Assembly: GCF_003255815.1 (NCBI RefSeq)
Contig: NC_037673.1
Coordinates: forward strand, 11,983,006 to 12,047,005
Direction of reading: 5' to 3'
DNA from: Theropithecus gelada
Lineage: Eukaryota; Chordata; Mammalia; Primates; Cercopithecidae
DNA: 64,000 nucleotides
The notes below the pieces were generated by a model, which searched no databases, had not been told where the DNA came from, and worked only from the letters and a program-made list of their open reading frames with translations. This document shows positions 12,005 to 24,264 of the stretch, piece after piece. Every line of letters starts with the position of its first letter. Within the stretch, counting starts at the first letter, position 1. The position numbers and the translations under genes were made by a program.

Positions 12005-12408
12005 TTTTTTTTTTTTTTTTTTTTTTTTTTTTNNNNNNNNNNNNNNNNNNNNNNNNNNNNNNNNNNNNNNNNNNNNNNNNNNNNNNNNNNNNNNNNNNNN
12101 NNNNNNNNNNNNNNNNNNNNNNNNNNNNNNNNGGAGTCTCACTCTGTCGCCCAGGCTGGAGTGCAGTGGCCGGATCTCAGCTCACTGCAAGCTCCGCCTC
12201 CCGGGTTCACGCCATTCTCCTGCCTCAGCCTCCCGAGTAGCTGGGACTACAGGCGCCCGCCGCCTCGCCCGGCTAATTTTTTGCATTTTTAGTAGAGACG
12301 GGGTTTCACCGTGTTAGCCAGGATGGTCTTGATCTCCTGACCTCGTGATCCGCCCGCCTCGGCCTCCCAAAGTGCTGGGATTACAGGCGTGAGCCACCGC
12401 TCCCGGCC
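12005..12408 (-). mobile_element. Young AluY (Old World monkey type) with gap in its tail
   Basis: Poly-T tract, a 100-N gap, then a complete-looking Alu reverse complement from 'ggagtctcactctgtcgccc' to 'ccaccgctcccggcc'. Perfect duplications of 'cagagaatttct' flank it (11994-12005 and 12409-12420). The variant 'gtggccggatctcagctc' and the 'cgcccgccgcctcgcccggc' linker are, from my knowledge of macaque Alus, typical of AluYR-type lineages. The perfect duplication and long tail indicate a recent insertion. The interval includes 100 placeholder bases. Confidence 0.92.
12033..12132. other. Assembly gap, exactly 100 N
   Basis: One hundred consecutive N placed at the poly-T/Alu boundary. Exactly 100 N is the usual placeholder for a gap of unknown length, so true distances across it are uncertain. 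Confidence 0.99.
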
Positions 12409-12421
12409 CAGAGAATTTCTT

Positions 12422-13279
12422 AAGCCAAAAATATTTTTTATATATTAGGCTTCATTATTGCTGTTTGGCGAATATTTTGTAATACAGTGTATTTTGACCT
12501 TTAATATATGTTGAGAGATGCCTTTTACTTTATCCCTAAACTTTAAAATTGATCTATACATCATATACAGTGTTGAGGTAGGTAGGGAAGAGGGAGAAAA
12601 GATGAAGATAAATTACATTTCTGTTCATCCTTTCCTCCTGGGAAGTCTAATGTAGGTGAAATCTTTCACACCTTGATGTCTTATTTTGGGGCATTCTGCA
12701 TAATCTTGATATTATGTATTAGTTTGAGTCATAATAAATTGCTGTTTTGTAGGTCACAGATGATCACAAATGGCCGTTTCAAATGGTTCAACATAATACA
12801 AAGGAAGAAAAGTTAAATTCTGCAAAAATGTAACAAAGAAAAATGATAAATATCAATGTTTTAATTATTATGATAGAGAACTAGAAATTAAGAGACTATT
12901 TGTTACTCACGTTGATATAATTTTTTCTCTACGTTATGTGTGTGTGTGTGTGTATAATTAGCAATTAGGTTAATACCTCTAAAGTAAAGAAATATATTTA
13001 TATAGCTAAATAATTACTGTCAGAGTTGAATGTCTATAACATTGGAAAATTCACTTAACTCTGCAGAGCTTGTTTTCCATTTTTAGTAAAATGATGAAAA
13101 CAAAACTCTACTTTCCTACTGTTGAGGGTAGATGATAAAAGGAAGTAAATCAAAGACGTACATAACTCAATAGATAATTAGAATTGTATTCTCCCTAACA
13201 GTTTATTTAAAGAACCAAGATAAATTTGTGAACTTTTTGTTGCTGTTACCTGGAGAAAACATTTGAAGTTGGCTAAGAT
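12422..13279. other. No recognised feature; short (TG)n near 12939
   Basis: AT-rich unassigned sequence with a 7-unit TG run at about 12939-12952. Confidence 0.5.
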
Positions 13280-13520
13280 TTATTTATCACTATTCATGTG
13301 TCAGATTTTGCTACAGATGATTCATTTTATTTAGCCCTCATAATAACTCCATGATCATCATGATTCTGGTGCTATTAAGATTCTCCTTTTATCGATGAGT
13401 AAACTGAGTCTCAGAGTAGTAAGCAAATTTCTTAGTACTGCACAGCTAGGAAGGCCCAAACTGTGGTCAAGCCTGGATGGTCTGACTCAGGAGATAGGCC
13501 CTTCAACACTATGTCAGACA
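13280..13520 (-). mobile_element. MIR SINE remnant
   Basis: The text 'gatgagtaaactgagtctca', then 'gcacagctaggaaggcc' and 'tggtctgactcaggag', matches the reverse complement of the MIR core and its flanks. It is strongly diverged. Confidence 0.7.
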
Positions 13521-16500
13521 GATGTCCTTCCTGCCTTCCAACACCATTGCCCTCCATCCCTTAAAATTTTAAAGTAAAATTTTAAGATTTTTAAATTTAA
13601 ATTTAAAATTTAAGGTAAAATTTTAAGTTATTTTTCTGTCTTTAACATTTCCTTCCCTTCCCATACACCCTAATTCATGCAGAAATATTTGAATTCAGTT
13701 ATCACCAGACCAAATGTGGGATAGGGGGATGAAGCTTTCCCTGTGTCGCCACCCCAACTCATCTGCTGAGATTTTTGTGATGGGCGGAGCTTTTGCCCAT
13801 GTGACTGCTTTCCCAGTGGTCAATTCAACACAGAGATTTAGAACCCAGGCTAAAGAATATGGTGGGAGAGACACAGCATACAGAAAGAATTAGCTGTTAC
13901 AGGCATGTTACATTAGCTGTTACAGCTTGTGATACAAGCTGCTGCCCTCTACACTTGTACAAGACAAATAACCGTTAAGGGGAAAAGGTAAACTGACATT
14001 GGAATGTATGTATCTAAAGAAGAACCTTTACATGGCTTGAAAGTTTTTAGTGAAAAAACATTTCAAGAAAGACGAAGTGGCAAACTTCCAAAAATAGAAT
14101 CAGATATGTTCTGTGAATTTTTCTTTCTCATTTTAGTTGATTCGATAGCTGATCCACTAAACTGATGCATAATGTATTTTCAGTGCTTAAAAATCATTTT
14201 GTCAGTACTTCATAATTATCAGGCTAAATATAACAGAAGAATTTCCTTTATTGTTAAATTTCGTATCTTGTAACTCATGGTCTCTTCCACCAGCAGCCTC
14301 GCAAGAGATTTTCATAGCCTCCCTCTGCATGTGAAGTTTATTCAGTATAACAAAAGCCACTTCTTTAAACTTGACAGTCACAAAAGGGCATTGCAAGGTT
14401 GAGATCCTGGGTGGGAAAGTGTTTTGACTTGTTCTGAAAGAAGAATAAATGTCTTGACCGAGATAGTCATTCTCAGAAACTACTACTTTTCTTGGCTTTT
14501 GAAAGTCTATGACTGATTTGTGTCTCCAAGTGTAAGCCATCCAAAGCCATAGCAAAGATCACAGGACATAGCCAGCTTAATAAGAGGTATTTTCTCTCAC
14601 CCCTCTGGAGACAATCTCATTTATGCCTCGCTCCTAGGATGCCATGTTTTCAGCAACCCCCAGTGCCCAGCATACCCTAAGTGAGGTCACAGGATTTCAT
14701 TTTCCTTTTTATAGAATTTTCACCTGGAAAAATGTTTATTCCTAATCTGCAGACCCTCAAAAATGTTACCTTAAATTGCATTTTAGTGTTTTTTGTTTTG
14801 TTTTTGTTTTTTTTTTCCACGTGGATTCCTTGTAACCAGTGGTGGGTGCTCTTTTATTTACTGTGTAGCTTTTAGGTAATAAAAACACTTTTATAGGCAC
14901 TGCTTCCTGCATTAACTAATGTCTATATTCACTCTCTTACTGCTTTTTTCTCTACTATTGTGCACTTAATTTGTGGTAGTGAGATTGCCTAGATTCATAT
15001 TAGGTGTTACATGAGTATTAGCTAGTTTAAGACGTTAAACTTCCTTTCAGTTTGTCTCCAATGATAAACCTCCTTTATGTTATCACCTAAGAATATTATA
15101 AAGCTAAAATGGTTATTAATCCAACTCAGATATTGTATATAGATACAGGCAAGGTCAACAGTCTTTTCCATAAAATGGAAAAAAATGATGGTGCATACGC
15201 CTCTTGTGATTACATTCAAATATTTATTCAACTTTCCAAAAATAACTGGTAAGTAGCTTCTATGCACCAGCCACCTGTCTGGGAGATCAGGATTCAGTCG
15301 TAGATTCAAGAGATTAAAATCAGCCCCTTGACAGAGATTAGTGACATAGGAGTTCACTGTCCTAGAAGTCAAAAAAGTGTGTTAGATGTTTGCTATATAC
15401 CTTCTCTAACCATAGGCAAATATCAAGTAATAATATTACTAAAATTTTGGAGGAAAACTTAAAAATAAACTTGAATATTACAAAAGATATCAAAGAATGA
15501 TATTATTGATCCAATATGATCGTAATGTGACAGATATATGCCCATGTATATTTGAAAATAATTTATATTTGGTTAAAAATTAATTTAAATTATAAATGGA
15601 TGTATGCCATTTTTAAAAGCTGCAATAAAATAGAGAAATATAAGGGTTACTGGATAATATTTTGAAATAATATTCCATAGTTTTGCATTCTCAGTAATTA
15701 ATTTCAGCTTATAAAATCTCCATTATGATGATTGGATTATGGAGTTGTAGGTTTCTTTAGGAAAATGTTGACTCCCTAAATCTTGTACCAAATTTGTGGC
15801 AGAGCACGTAAATGACTTTCAGTTTATCTGTTTGCAATACTGCCACCTGAATGTATTCAGTTAAGATAATTAAGTTATATTAACTGATATCTAGATATCA
15901 GAATTACTAACTATGACACAATTGATAGGTTGGTGACTATAATATGAGGCTAAGGAATGGAGGGTGTAGCTTGAAATCATCTCTTGCCACCAGTGCCATC
16001 CCATGTGGTGGTTGGTGGAGGACAGAGTTTAGAGTTTATGCCTGACATTTTTCATGAGCTTCTGAGGCACTTGCTTTTCGTTGTGTCTTCTTTTATCTGC
16101 TTCGTATCTTTTACAGTTAAATAAATGAATGTCTGGAATATATTATGTCATATAAATCTTTTCCTATCGTATAAAAAATTTTGATAACTTCAAACCAAGG
16201 ACTGAAGGATAGCATGTAACTTGTAAGTAAATTTTCCAAAGCATTCACTTCATCCATATATAATAATTGTATCTAATCAAGGAAAATAAGATATTACAAA
16301 GAAAATAGGAAATAAATGTCTACAATAAGAAGAAAATGGGATATGAAAATTAACATATAGATGATAAAAATTCCCCTATAAATGTAAATCACAAACAAGG
16401 AAAAAAACTTTACCACCTCTGAAACCAAATTACAGTATTTTAAATAAGCAGTTGTAGATACGATAAAATTACTTATTCATTACTACAAAAAAAATAAAAA

Positions 16501-16857
16501 CAAAAACACTGCAAACATATATGAACAAAATCAAAATAAATAAGCAAATTAGAAAGAAATGAAACGAAAAATTAAACAACCCAAGACATAAATTAGAAAA
16601 GAAGGCCAAATCATTATATTGTGCTAAATTGCAAAATAACCAAAGGAGAAATAAATTTGACCAAAAATGTGATAAAATCACTGCAAAAAAAAAAAAATGA
16701 AATAAATTATCTTAAATGATATAAAATGTATCAGAAAGATAATTTTCTGTGTAAAAGTTTAAAAATCCACTATATTTTAAAAGAAACTGAAGGAGAAAAT
16801 TGCTACATCAACATTTAATACTTTAATGCAATAATTACTTTGGGAAGTAAAAGATGT
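13521..16857. other. No recognised gene; AT-rich inverted-repeat patch at 13559-13628
   Basis: Long unassigned stretch. A patch at 13559-13628 is built from AAATTT/AAAATTTTAA words and is self-complementary. The minus-strand frame at 14202-14555 (117 codons) and that at 15022-15372 (116 codons) have no motif I recognise and no supporting splice or codon signal, so I do not call them genes. Confidence 0.45.
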
Positions 16858-16870
16858 GAATCTACGTTTT

Positions 16871-17177
16871 ATTTTATTTTTAATTAAAATTTTTGAGACA
16901 AGGCCTTGGTCTTGTTCTGTCGCCCAGAATGGAGTGCAGTGACTTGATCATAGCTTACTGCAGCTTCGAACTCCTAGGATCAAGGGATTCTCCTAACTTA
17001 CTTGCCAAGTAGCTAGGACTACAGGCTTATGCCACCACTCCCAACTAATTTTTAAAATTTTTTGTAGAGACAGGATCTTGCTATATTCCCAAGTTGGTCT
17101 TCAACTCCTGTTTTCAAGGGACCCTCCCATCTCAGTCTTGACAGGCTATTGACAGACATGAATCACTGCACTCAGCC
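16871..17177 (-). mobile_element. Old Alu (AluJ-like)
   Basis: The reverse complement of an Alu with many substitutions runs from 'ttgagacaaggccttgg' to 'cactgcactcagcc'. Flanks 'gaatctacgtttt' (16858-16870) and 'gaatctacatttt' (from 17179) are a target duplication with one change. The divergence and the 'gatcatagcttactgcagc' text suit AluJ. Confidence 0.9.
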
Positions 17178-17199
17178 AGAATCTACATTTTTAGAAGAC

Positions 17200-18455
17200 T
17201 ATCCTGTAGCTTCAAAAATGTGTCCAGAGTTTTACAATCAAGACATAGATTTATAAAATTATTTGATGTTAATAATAGATAGAAATAATTATCAGGGCCC
17301 TACACAAAAAGACCACATTTTCCTCAGTGGAAAGAAAATCAAGCTGGCATTACACTCTAATGAAATCAGCTCTTTCAATAAAATCAAGGGAAAATCTTGA
17401 AGAAAACTTTTATGTCCTGCTAAGATGACCTTCAAAGTTTAAGTCTATAAAATAGTTTTCAGTATGCATAAATTAAGGGAATATGTACTCACTAACGATG
17501 CCAAGAATTCCACTAAGAGACCTGGCTCATTCAATCAGGAGTTGATGGGAGAAATTTTCAAAGGAACTGGTGGAGGGAAGTGAATATATGTAATTGCAGA
17601 TATAATACTAAAACAAATGTGGGAAAATAATATGTAAAGTGATATAACAACACAGAAATATTACAATATAAAAACTGAAAAAGTGTAGGGTAAACAAAAA
17701 GAGAAAGTAGTATAATCTTACTCATTGTCACATAGTTGAGAAGTAGGAGTCAAGTAAGTCACATAAAACTGAAACCAAATTTTAGACACATAATAAGAAA
17801 AAAAGATTGAAAGCACTATAAAACATATTGGTCCATATAGAGAAAACAACACAAAAATGCAAGCATCTATAATGACTCAAAATAAAGCTAAATAATTAAA
17901 TAAATTAATTAAAGACTGCATGGAGAAAAAAAATCACACAAACAAAATAATTTGATGGAGTGAGAACAATAAAATCATTTATATAAATAAATGCCAACTG
18001 ATTTCACTCAGTTATTAACAAACAAAGACTTCAAATCGGCTTACAAAACACAACCCCAAAAATGCTATACACAAGAAACACTCCTAAAATGAAGAAAATC
18101 AGAAAGTTAAAAATTAGAGAATAGGTTAAAAAAAAATAAAGTGGGGTTGGGGGAAATAATAGAAAGGCAGAAATTATAATACTCATGTCAAGAAAAAAAT
18201 CAGTATTCATTCCATAAAGCATTAAATATGACAAAGAAGGATAGTGTTATGCTAAATATTATAATCAAAATGAAGCTATAAAATGATTGATATCTGTGCA
18301 AAAGTAGCACAGAAGCCAACTTTATAAAGTTGTGGTTCCAGAAATTATAAGAAATATTAACATGGCTTCTACATTCAAAATAAAGAAGGGTATGATATAA
18401 TCAACATAATTAATGATTGCTTTCTGTGATATATGTAATATATAAATTTACTGTA
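17200..18455 (+). mobile_element. Probable ancient L1/HAL1-type remnant, plus strand
   Basis: A-rich text such as 'tgctatacacaagaaacact' and 'aatatgacaaagaagg' resembles plus-strand ORF2 sequence of very old L1 or HAL1 copies. Divergence is high and the ends are guesses. No open frame of note survives. The A-rich sequence before the AluJ (16300-16860) may belong to the same copy. Confidence 0.4.
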
Positions 18456-18459
18456 AAAT

Positions 18460-18559
18460 TGATATGGTTTGGATCTGTGTCCCCAGGGAAATCTCATGTC
18501 AAATTCTTATCCCCATAACCCCCATGTGTGGAGGGGGCTCTGGGAGGGAAGTGATTGGA
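18460..18559 (+). mobile_element. 5' fragment of an MST-type (ERVL-MaLR) LTR
   Basis: Starts 'tgatatggtttggatctgtg' and continues 'aaatctcatgtcaaattctt', the start of MSTA/MSTB-type LTRs. It stops after about 100 bp at 'gggaagtgattgga', where Alu sequence takes over. Confidence 0.75.
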
Positions 18560-18720
18560 CTACAGGTAAGGCAAGCACACCCTCTTAATTTTTATATTTT
18601 TTGTAGAGAATGGATTTTGATGTGTTGGCCAGGCTGGTCTCTAACTCCTGAGCTCAGGTAATTCACCTGCCTCAGCCTCTTGAAGTGCTGGGATTACAGG
18701 CATGAGCCACCACGTCTGGC
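18557..18720 (-). mobile_element. Truncated Alu fused to the MST fragment
   Basis: Alu reverse complement from 'ggactacagg' to 'ccaccacgtctggc'. The half that should carry the poly-T is absent; the Alu begins in mid-element exactly where the MST LTR stops. About 3 bp ('gga') are shared at the junction. Confidence 0.85.
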
Positions 18721-21389
18721 ACATGCCATTGTTTTAACTCCTCAGTATGAATCAAATTTTCCAAAATTATAAGTAGAGGAAAATAAATTACAAAGTACAT
18801 TATAGACAAAACTGCTGAAATAATTATTTTCTAAGGTAAAATGATAAAAACAGTCTATGCAGAGAGTGTTATTCTAGATTTGGTAAAACACAGAAAAAAA
18901 CAACAACAGAAAAGAAATTATAGTCTTTGAGTTGCAAAACAGACTATTTAAATTCACAGGGAAGACAATGGCCTTAAAGAAAAAAGCTTTCCCTTGCAAG
19001 AGAGAATTTTTGATTTTTAGACAACTAGCCTTTGTGTTTCTCTGCAGGTCTTGATACATAAGTGTGTTCCAAACTGCAGGAGTGTCATATTTTGGATTGC
19101 TCAATTTTATTAATGCTTGGGGCACCAACACTAATGTAGATATATATATTTATAAATCATGTGTATATTTCCATAGTAAAGTGTTATATACATTAGAAAT
19201 TTTATATAATTAAACATATATATATATATAAAATAATTAAAAACAAGGTAAATAGAAATAGAAGTTCAAATGTGGATCACTTCCCCTTAGACTGTGGACC
19301 TTAGGCTTTGAAGATGAGTATCTCAAATGTTGGCTTTAGAAGTACTATGTAACAATGAAGGACTTTGGTTTACAGCACCAAATGAGAAAAAGTTAAATGG
19401 CTGATGGACAATTGGAATAAACAGTATAGATTTAACTATAGATGAATGCTCCTGAAAAGTGACTCACCTTCTTCAAGACAGAGCTTTGATGGGGTGTACT
19501 GAGGGAAGAAATCCCAGATAATTTTGCAGTATTTGAGAGTGGTGGGTCTTGGGCCTATCTTCCAAAGGTATAGTCCAGAGGCATTTGTGGACTCTTTCCA
19601 GAAGCTATGTGTCCCACCTTGCATCAGAGAATAGAGTCACTATGATCACGTGAGCAACATGGCAGCAATGCCTTAATGCGTCCAGGGGATGAGTGAAAGG
19701 AAAAGTCAGAATCACAGTGTCCAGGGTTCAGTGATTGCAGCCAACAGGCAGATAAATGCGAACAGGGTCTCGGGAGAGGAAGATGAAGATATGGGGTGTA
19801 ATGGAATTGATGGAGCTTTAATTTTCAATTGAAAAATTTTAATTATGAAATAAATTTGGGAAAATAAAAGAATGTACTGCGTTTTCCTGAAATTGAAAGG
19901 ATCGTCTTTTTCTCTTATCAAATAGAGTGGAATTCAAAGTCAAACTTCAATGGTTATAAAAAAATTACATTTCACAAGATTAAAAAAGGTGATGTGAAAA
20001 TCCTCATCTGTTACCTAAAGAAAATTACATTTTTATTTCACCCTCTCACCAGAAATAGTCACCATTAGTTTTATGAGAACTTTCTTCTACTTGTTGGAAT
20101 AATAAAAATAAAAGTCTTACCTACATGCATCAAATCGATAGTGCTTGAGTAATATGGATTGCCTGTTTGTTTAAATGTTGGGGATACTGTGGTAACAAAA
20201 TAAGATAAAACCCCATGTGCTCTGTTCTAGTAGAATTGTTAATAAACCTTCAGGATTACTAGTTTAATTGAGGTCAGTTGTTAAACAGGTTTTGGCAAAT
20301 GAACGGCAGCATATATCTAAAAATTATGGGACCCTTTAGTCCTAGACCTTTTCTTGCAAATATTGAGACTACTGTATACTGCTTTTCCTGAAGTAGAATA
20401 ATGCACGTCTTCATTACTTTCTCCTCCCTCCTTTAAAAAAAAAAAAAGAAAGCTTAGAATGTTCATGTTCTGCTCCCATCAGTGGGTCCTAAGGAAAGAT
20501 GGGGGTGAGGTAGTGGCATGGAATTGGTAGGCCAAGACTTGGCTCACTGGCCAATGAGTTTTCAGTTCAATACCATGTTTAACGACATTATTGCTCTGGT
20601 TACCCATGAACTTGTAATGCCGTGATTTGTTGGAGTTTTATTTATTTATGTATTTATTTATTTTACATTTAAAAATTATCTTTGATTATATTTTTATTTT
20701 AAGTTTACTGCTTTTAATTTGCATTTAATGTTCTCAATGTTTGGGCCTATGTCAAAAAATAATGGAATAATAATATTAGGTTTAAATAATTCTGAAATTG
20801 TCTAGTTATTAGCAAAATAAATTTAAACAGAGGAGGCTTTTTGAAAATTCTATAATAAAGCTTCGATTTCTATCAGCTGAAATTGAAGAATCCAATTCAA
20901 ATAAATACATATTTAAATAGAGATTATGTTGACTATTCAAGGAAAACCTTTTCCTTATATTTCTATAAATGGGCCTTTTGATTATTTCAAATAAGGTTTA
21001 TTTAAGACAACAACATAATATGAAAAGGAGAAAATGACCAAATTCATGTAGACCACCTATTTTTTTCTCATGGAGTAATTATGTTCTCTATTGGAATCTA
21101 TCAAGTTCTAAATGCCTGTCGGTTGCAGGCAGAAATTGCCCCCTGGCTCTTAACAGCCCTTTGGAGACCTGTCAAATATAGTCAAAGGAATTTTTATATT
21201 ATGTCAGTTAAAGTTCCTTTCAAATTTGTCTATTCTGTTTTTTGTTGTTTCTAATTTCTTTTACAGATTTTTAATGTGAATTAACTATTTTTCCTTGGGA
21301 AATAACTTTATTTTGCCCACATTCTACTGTTGTTTCACAATTTCAAGCTCTTGATTTATTAATTTATCACTTTATATTTTTATTAATTT
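18721..21389. other. No recognised gene; TATA-rich and (TTTA)n patches
   Basis: AT-rich unassigned sequence. TA-rich runs lie near 19139-19156 and 19214-19232, and a (TTTA)n patch at about 20638-20666. Short minus-strand frames (18874-19131, 19436-19624, 19712-19921) carry no recognisable motif. Confidence 0.5.
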
Positions 21390-21420
21390 CATGAGGTTTT
21401 TGTTTGCTTTTGTTTCCGTT

Positions 21421-21704
21421 TCTGAGACAAGGTCTCACTCTGTCACCTAGGCAAAAGTACAGTGGTAAGATCACAGTTTACTGCAGCCTCAACCTCATAA
21501 GCTCTGGTGATCTTCCCATCTCAGCATCCCAAGTAGCTGGGACTACAGGTGCGAGCCACCACACCTAGCTAATTTTTGTATTGTTTGTAGAGACAGAGTT
21601 TTGTCATGTTGCCCAGGCTGGTCTTGAACTCCTGGTCTCAAGCCATCCTTCTGCCTCAGGCTCCGAAAGGGCTGGGATTACAGGGGTGAGTCACCGCATC
21701 CAGC
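21421..21704 (-). mobile_element. Old Alu (AluJ-like)
   Basis: Alu reverse complement from 'tgagacaaggtctcactctg' to 'gagtcaccgcatccagc', with many differences from young Alus. Possible decayed target duplication 'attaattt' on both sides (about 21382 and 21705). Confidence 0.9.
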
Positions 21705-21834
21705 ATTAATTTTGATTTAGAAAATACTCAAGGGAATTTTCCTCTGCTTCTTGAAGTATCTTCTTGCAATTTCACTTTCTTATCAGATGTTTGCATTCTA
21801 TGTTTCTTTTAAAAATACATGCCCATGCACTGTT

Positions 21835-22130
21835 CAATGAAGAGCATGTATCTGAGCACACCCTGCTCTGTGTGCCGTGTATTGTGCTTGACTCTGGAGA
21901 ACCAGTGAGGACCAGCACTGACCAGGTCCATTCATCATGGTGTTTACATTTTACTGGGAAGACAGACAATTTAAAAAAAGATGAATGAAATAATATATCA
22001 GATAATGAAAAGAGCAAAGGAGAAACATTAAGACAGAGAGATTTAAAGTGTCGTGAATGTGGTTAAAGTTTTAGAGAGTGGCCAGGGAAGGCATGACTGA
22101 GGATGTGACTTGTGAGTGCGAACCTCATAC
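21835..22130 (-). mobile_element. L2 LINE 3' region remnant
   Basis: The text around 'catggtgtttacattttact' followed by 'gggaagacagacaat' and later 'ggccagggaaggcatgactg' matches the reverse complement of the L2 3' region. Highly diverged; ends approximate. Confidence 0.5.
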
Positions 22131-22879
22131 CTCTCAGCTACAGTGGGTGGGCTTGAAGTGGCTTCCCACTTGTGGTAAAAGAGTACAGCTGAGTTAGGAC
22201 TGTCTTGTCTGGGGATATGGGCTTGGTTCACTCTTTGGAGAGCCTCTGTGAAGGCCTTTCCACCAGCTAGCAGTTTATCACAGGCATGCCACTTCAGCAC
22301 AGCTCCCTGCCTTATTGAGCACAGCCCTCTCAAAAATAGTCCTGGGTAGGCACTCACCCAGTAGAGTACAAATTAGAAATTTCCCCTTGAGGTGCTATTT
22401 TTTCCTCTTAGTTTTAAGAAAGAATTTTAAAATGCAAATCTTTATCCATCTGGAATTTAGTTTTGAATGAAGGAATAGAACTCAAACTAGGTAATATTCT
22501 CGACTATATTAAAATGAAAAGAAAAAAAAAATCTGCAAACAGAAGAAATTCTTTAAAATCCCCAAACCTATTGACCAAATAATGATTATTTGCAACATTA
22601 TTGGAGACAAATAGCTTTTTGAAACCATGTAGATAATTCCTACATATTAATACGAAAAAAAAAAAAAATGCAAGGGAAACCAATTAACATTTGGTAAAGT
22701 AGGCATCCATGAACAGTCTATAAATATTAAATAAAAATATTTACTTCATTTAAGTATGTGAAAAGATGCTAAAACTCACATACTGTAAGAAAATGAAAAA
22801 AACTACAGTGAAGAGCGTTTACTTTTAGCTCAGATTTGCAACAATAAACAAAATTCTGGTAATACACTTGGAGAACATG

Positions 22880-23480
22880 CGGAGTATGAGGCTATCTCCC
22901 ATATTGGGTAGTAATCTAAACTGGAACCTCATCTGTGGCAGACACACTCATGATCTCTGTCTCTGGGAAACTAGGCCCTTGAGTAATCTGCTTGAATGTG
23001 GATATAACCTGTCATGTCCTTCTAACCAAGAGAATACAACAATATACAGGACATACTTGATTATGTGTATATGATTACACTACCTAAGATGTAACTCCCT
23101 TTGGGCTGAGAGATTCTCATGCTTGCTTGTTTTGTGACACATGTGTATATGGGGGTGTGGGGGTGATTCACAATATAAAGAGCTGAGGATGACCCCTAGG
23201 AGCTGAGGATGACTTTCAGCCAACTCTGCAAGAAAGTTAGGCTTGCAGTCCTTAGGTGCAAGATAACAAATTCAGCCCACAAACTCAGTGATCTTGGAAG
23301 AGGATCCTTTCCCAGTTGGGCATTCAGATGAGATTCTAGCCTCAGCTGATACCCCTACTGCAGCCTTGCAGATAACTCGACTAAGTCAAGCCTGCATTGC
23401 TGTTTCATGGAAGCAGTGAGAAAATAAATGTATATAGTTTTAATCTCACAAGTTTGTGATTTTTTGGTATGCAGAAATAA
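22880..23480 (+). mobile_element. Probable ERVL-MaLR (MLT1-like) LTR nested in the old L1
   Basis: The text near 23320-23470 ('gcattcagatgagattctag', 'gcagccttgcagataactcg', then 'agaaaataaatgtatatag' and 'ctcacaagtttgtgat') matches the 3' half of a MaLR-type LTR including an AATAAA signal (about 23421-23426). Both flanks are L1M. The short word 'gagctgaggatgac' occurs twice at 23180-23215. Confidence 0.45.
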
Positions 23481-23903
23481 AAATCTAGTAAAGCATCTAT
23501 GCAGATAAATTCAATGATATTTATAGAAAGAAATATTAATAAACAATTTGAACCAATGATGCCTGTTTATGGAATGTGTCTTCCAGCTGTAGTATAGATA
23601 CGTGCAAAGATATACATACAAAATCATTTATTGTGGCAAGTTTTGTAATAACAGTAGTATGGAAAAAATTCTCCATACCCATTAATAAGCATCTAGTCAT
23701 ATATGGATAGATTATGGTATAAACACTAAGGAACATTATAAACAATAAGGATAGTATGAATATTTAAAACAACCTCCAATATTATTTTTGAGTGAAAAAT
23801 AGCTTGCAGAATAGCATGTATGAGTATGCTGACATCTGTAAAATGGCAAAATAATGCACGACACTAAATTTGTATATATGTAGATTATCCCTGGAAAAAA
23901 TAA

Positions 23904-23944
23904 TTTTAATTGCAAAAAGCAGAATAACTTTTGCACCAACCTAA
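23904..23944 (+). mobile_element. Second single-arm MADE1
   Basis: Runs from 'ttttaattgcaaaaagc' to 'cttttgcaccaacctaa', one arm of the 80-bp MADE1 palindrome, ending in the canonical CCAACCTAA terminus. It lies inside old L1 3' UTR text. The other arm is absent, as in the copy at 2986-3026. Confidence 0.85.
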
Positions 23945-24264
23945 TAACATAGAATTGTTAAATGGGTTGCCTCTTTGAAAGGGTACGCAGACTGAAGGAT
24001 AAGCTTTAGAAAATAGTTTTTACTTCATTTTGTATCTTTTATATTTCTATTATGTATATGCATTTTATATTCAAATAAATTATTGTTTTTAAATGATATG
24101 AACTAGAAATAGATTTTATAAAATAATGGTCTGAAACTTCTTCAAGAAACTATAACTAACTAATGTTTTCTAATGACTATAGGGATAGTAAATTATTTGA
24201 TGGTTAACGTATTTCTGAAATTCTTGATGTTGTCAATGTTGTTTCATATGCTTTTTATGTATCT

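Larger units (their letters stand above)
22430..24080 (+). mobile_element. Old L1 (L1M/L1ME-like) 3' region, interrupted by two insertions
   Basis: Pieces at about 22430-22870 ('tatgtgaaaagatgctaaaa') and 23490-24080 ('gatagattatggtataaaca', 'ttttgagtgaaaaatagctt') match plus-strand ORF2 C-terminus and 3' UTR of old L1M elements in collinear order. Between them sits an LTR-like insertion, and a MADE1 arm lies in the 3' UTR. No frame is open. Confidence 0.65.

Noticed and set aside
11953..12317. Frames running through the N gap
   Set aside because: They consist of poly-T, unknown bases and Alu, so the translation is meaningless.
14202..15372. Minus-strand frames of 117 and 116 codons as possible exons
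   Set aside because: There is no similarity I recognise, no splice-site context I would trust, and composition is the same as the flanks.
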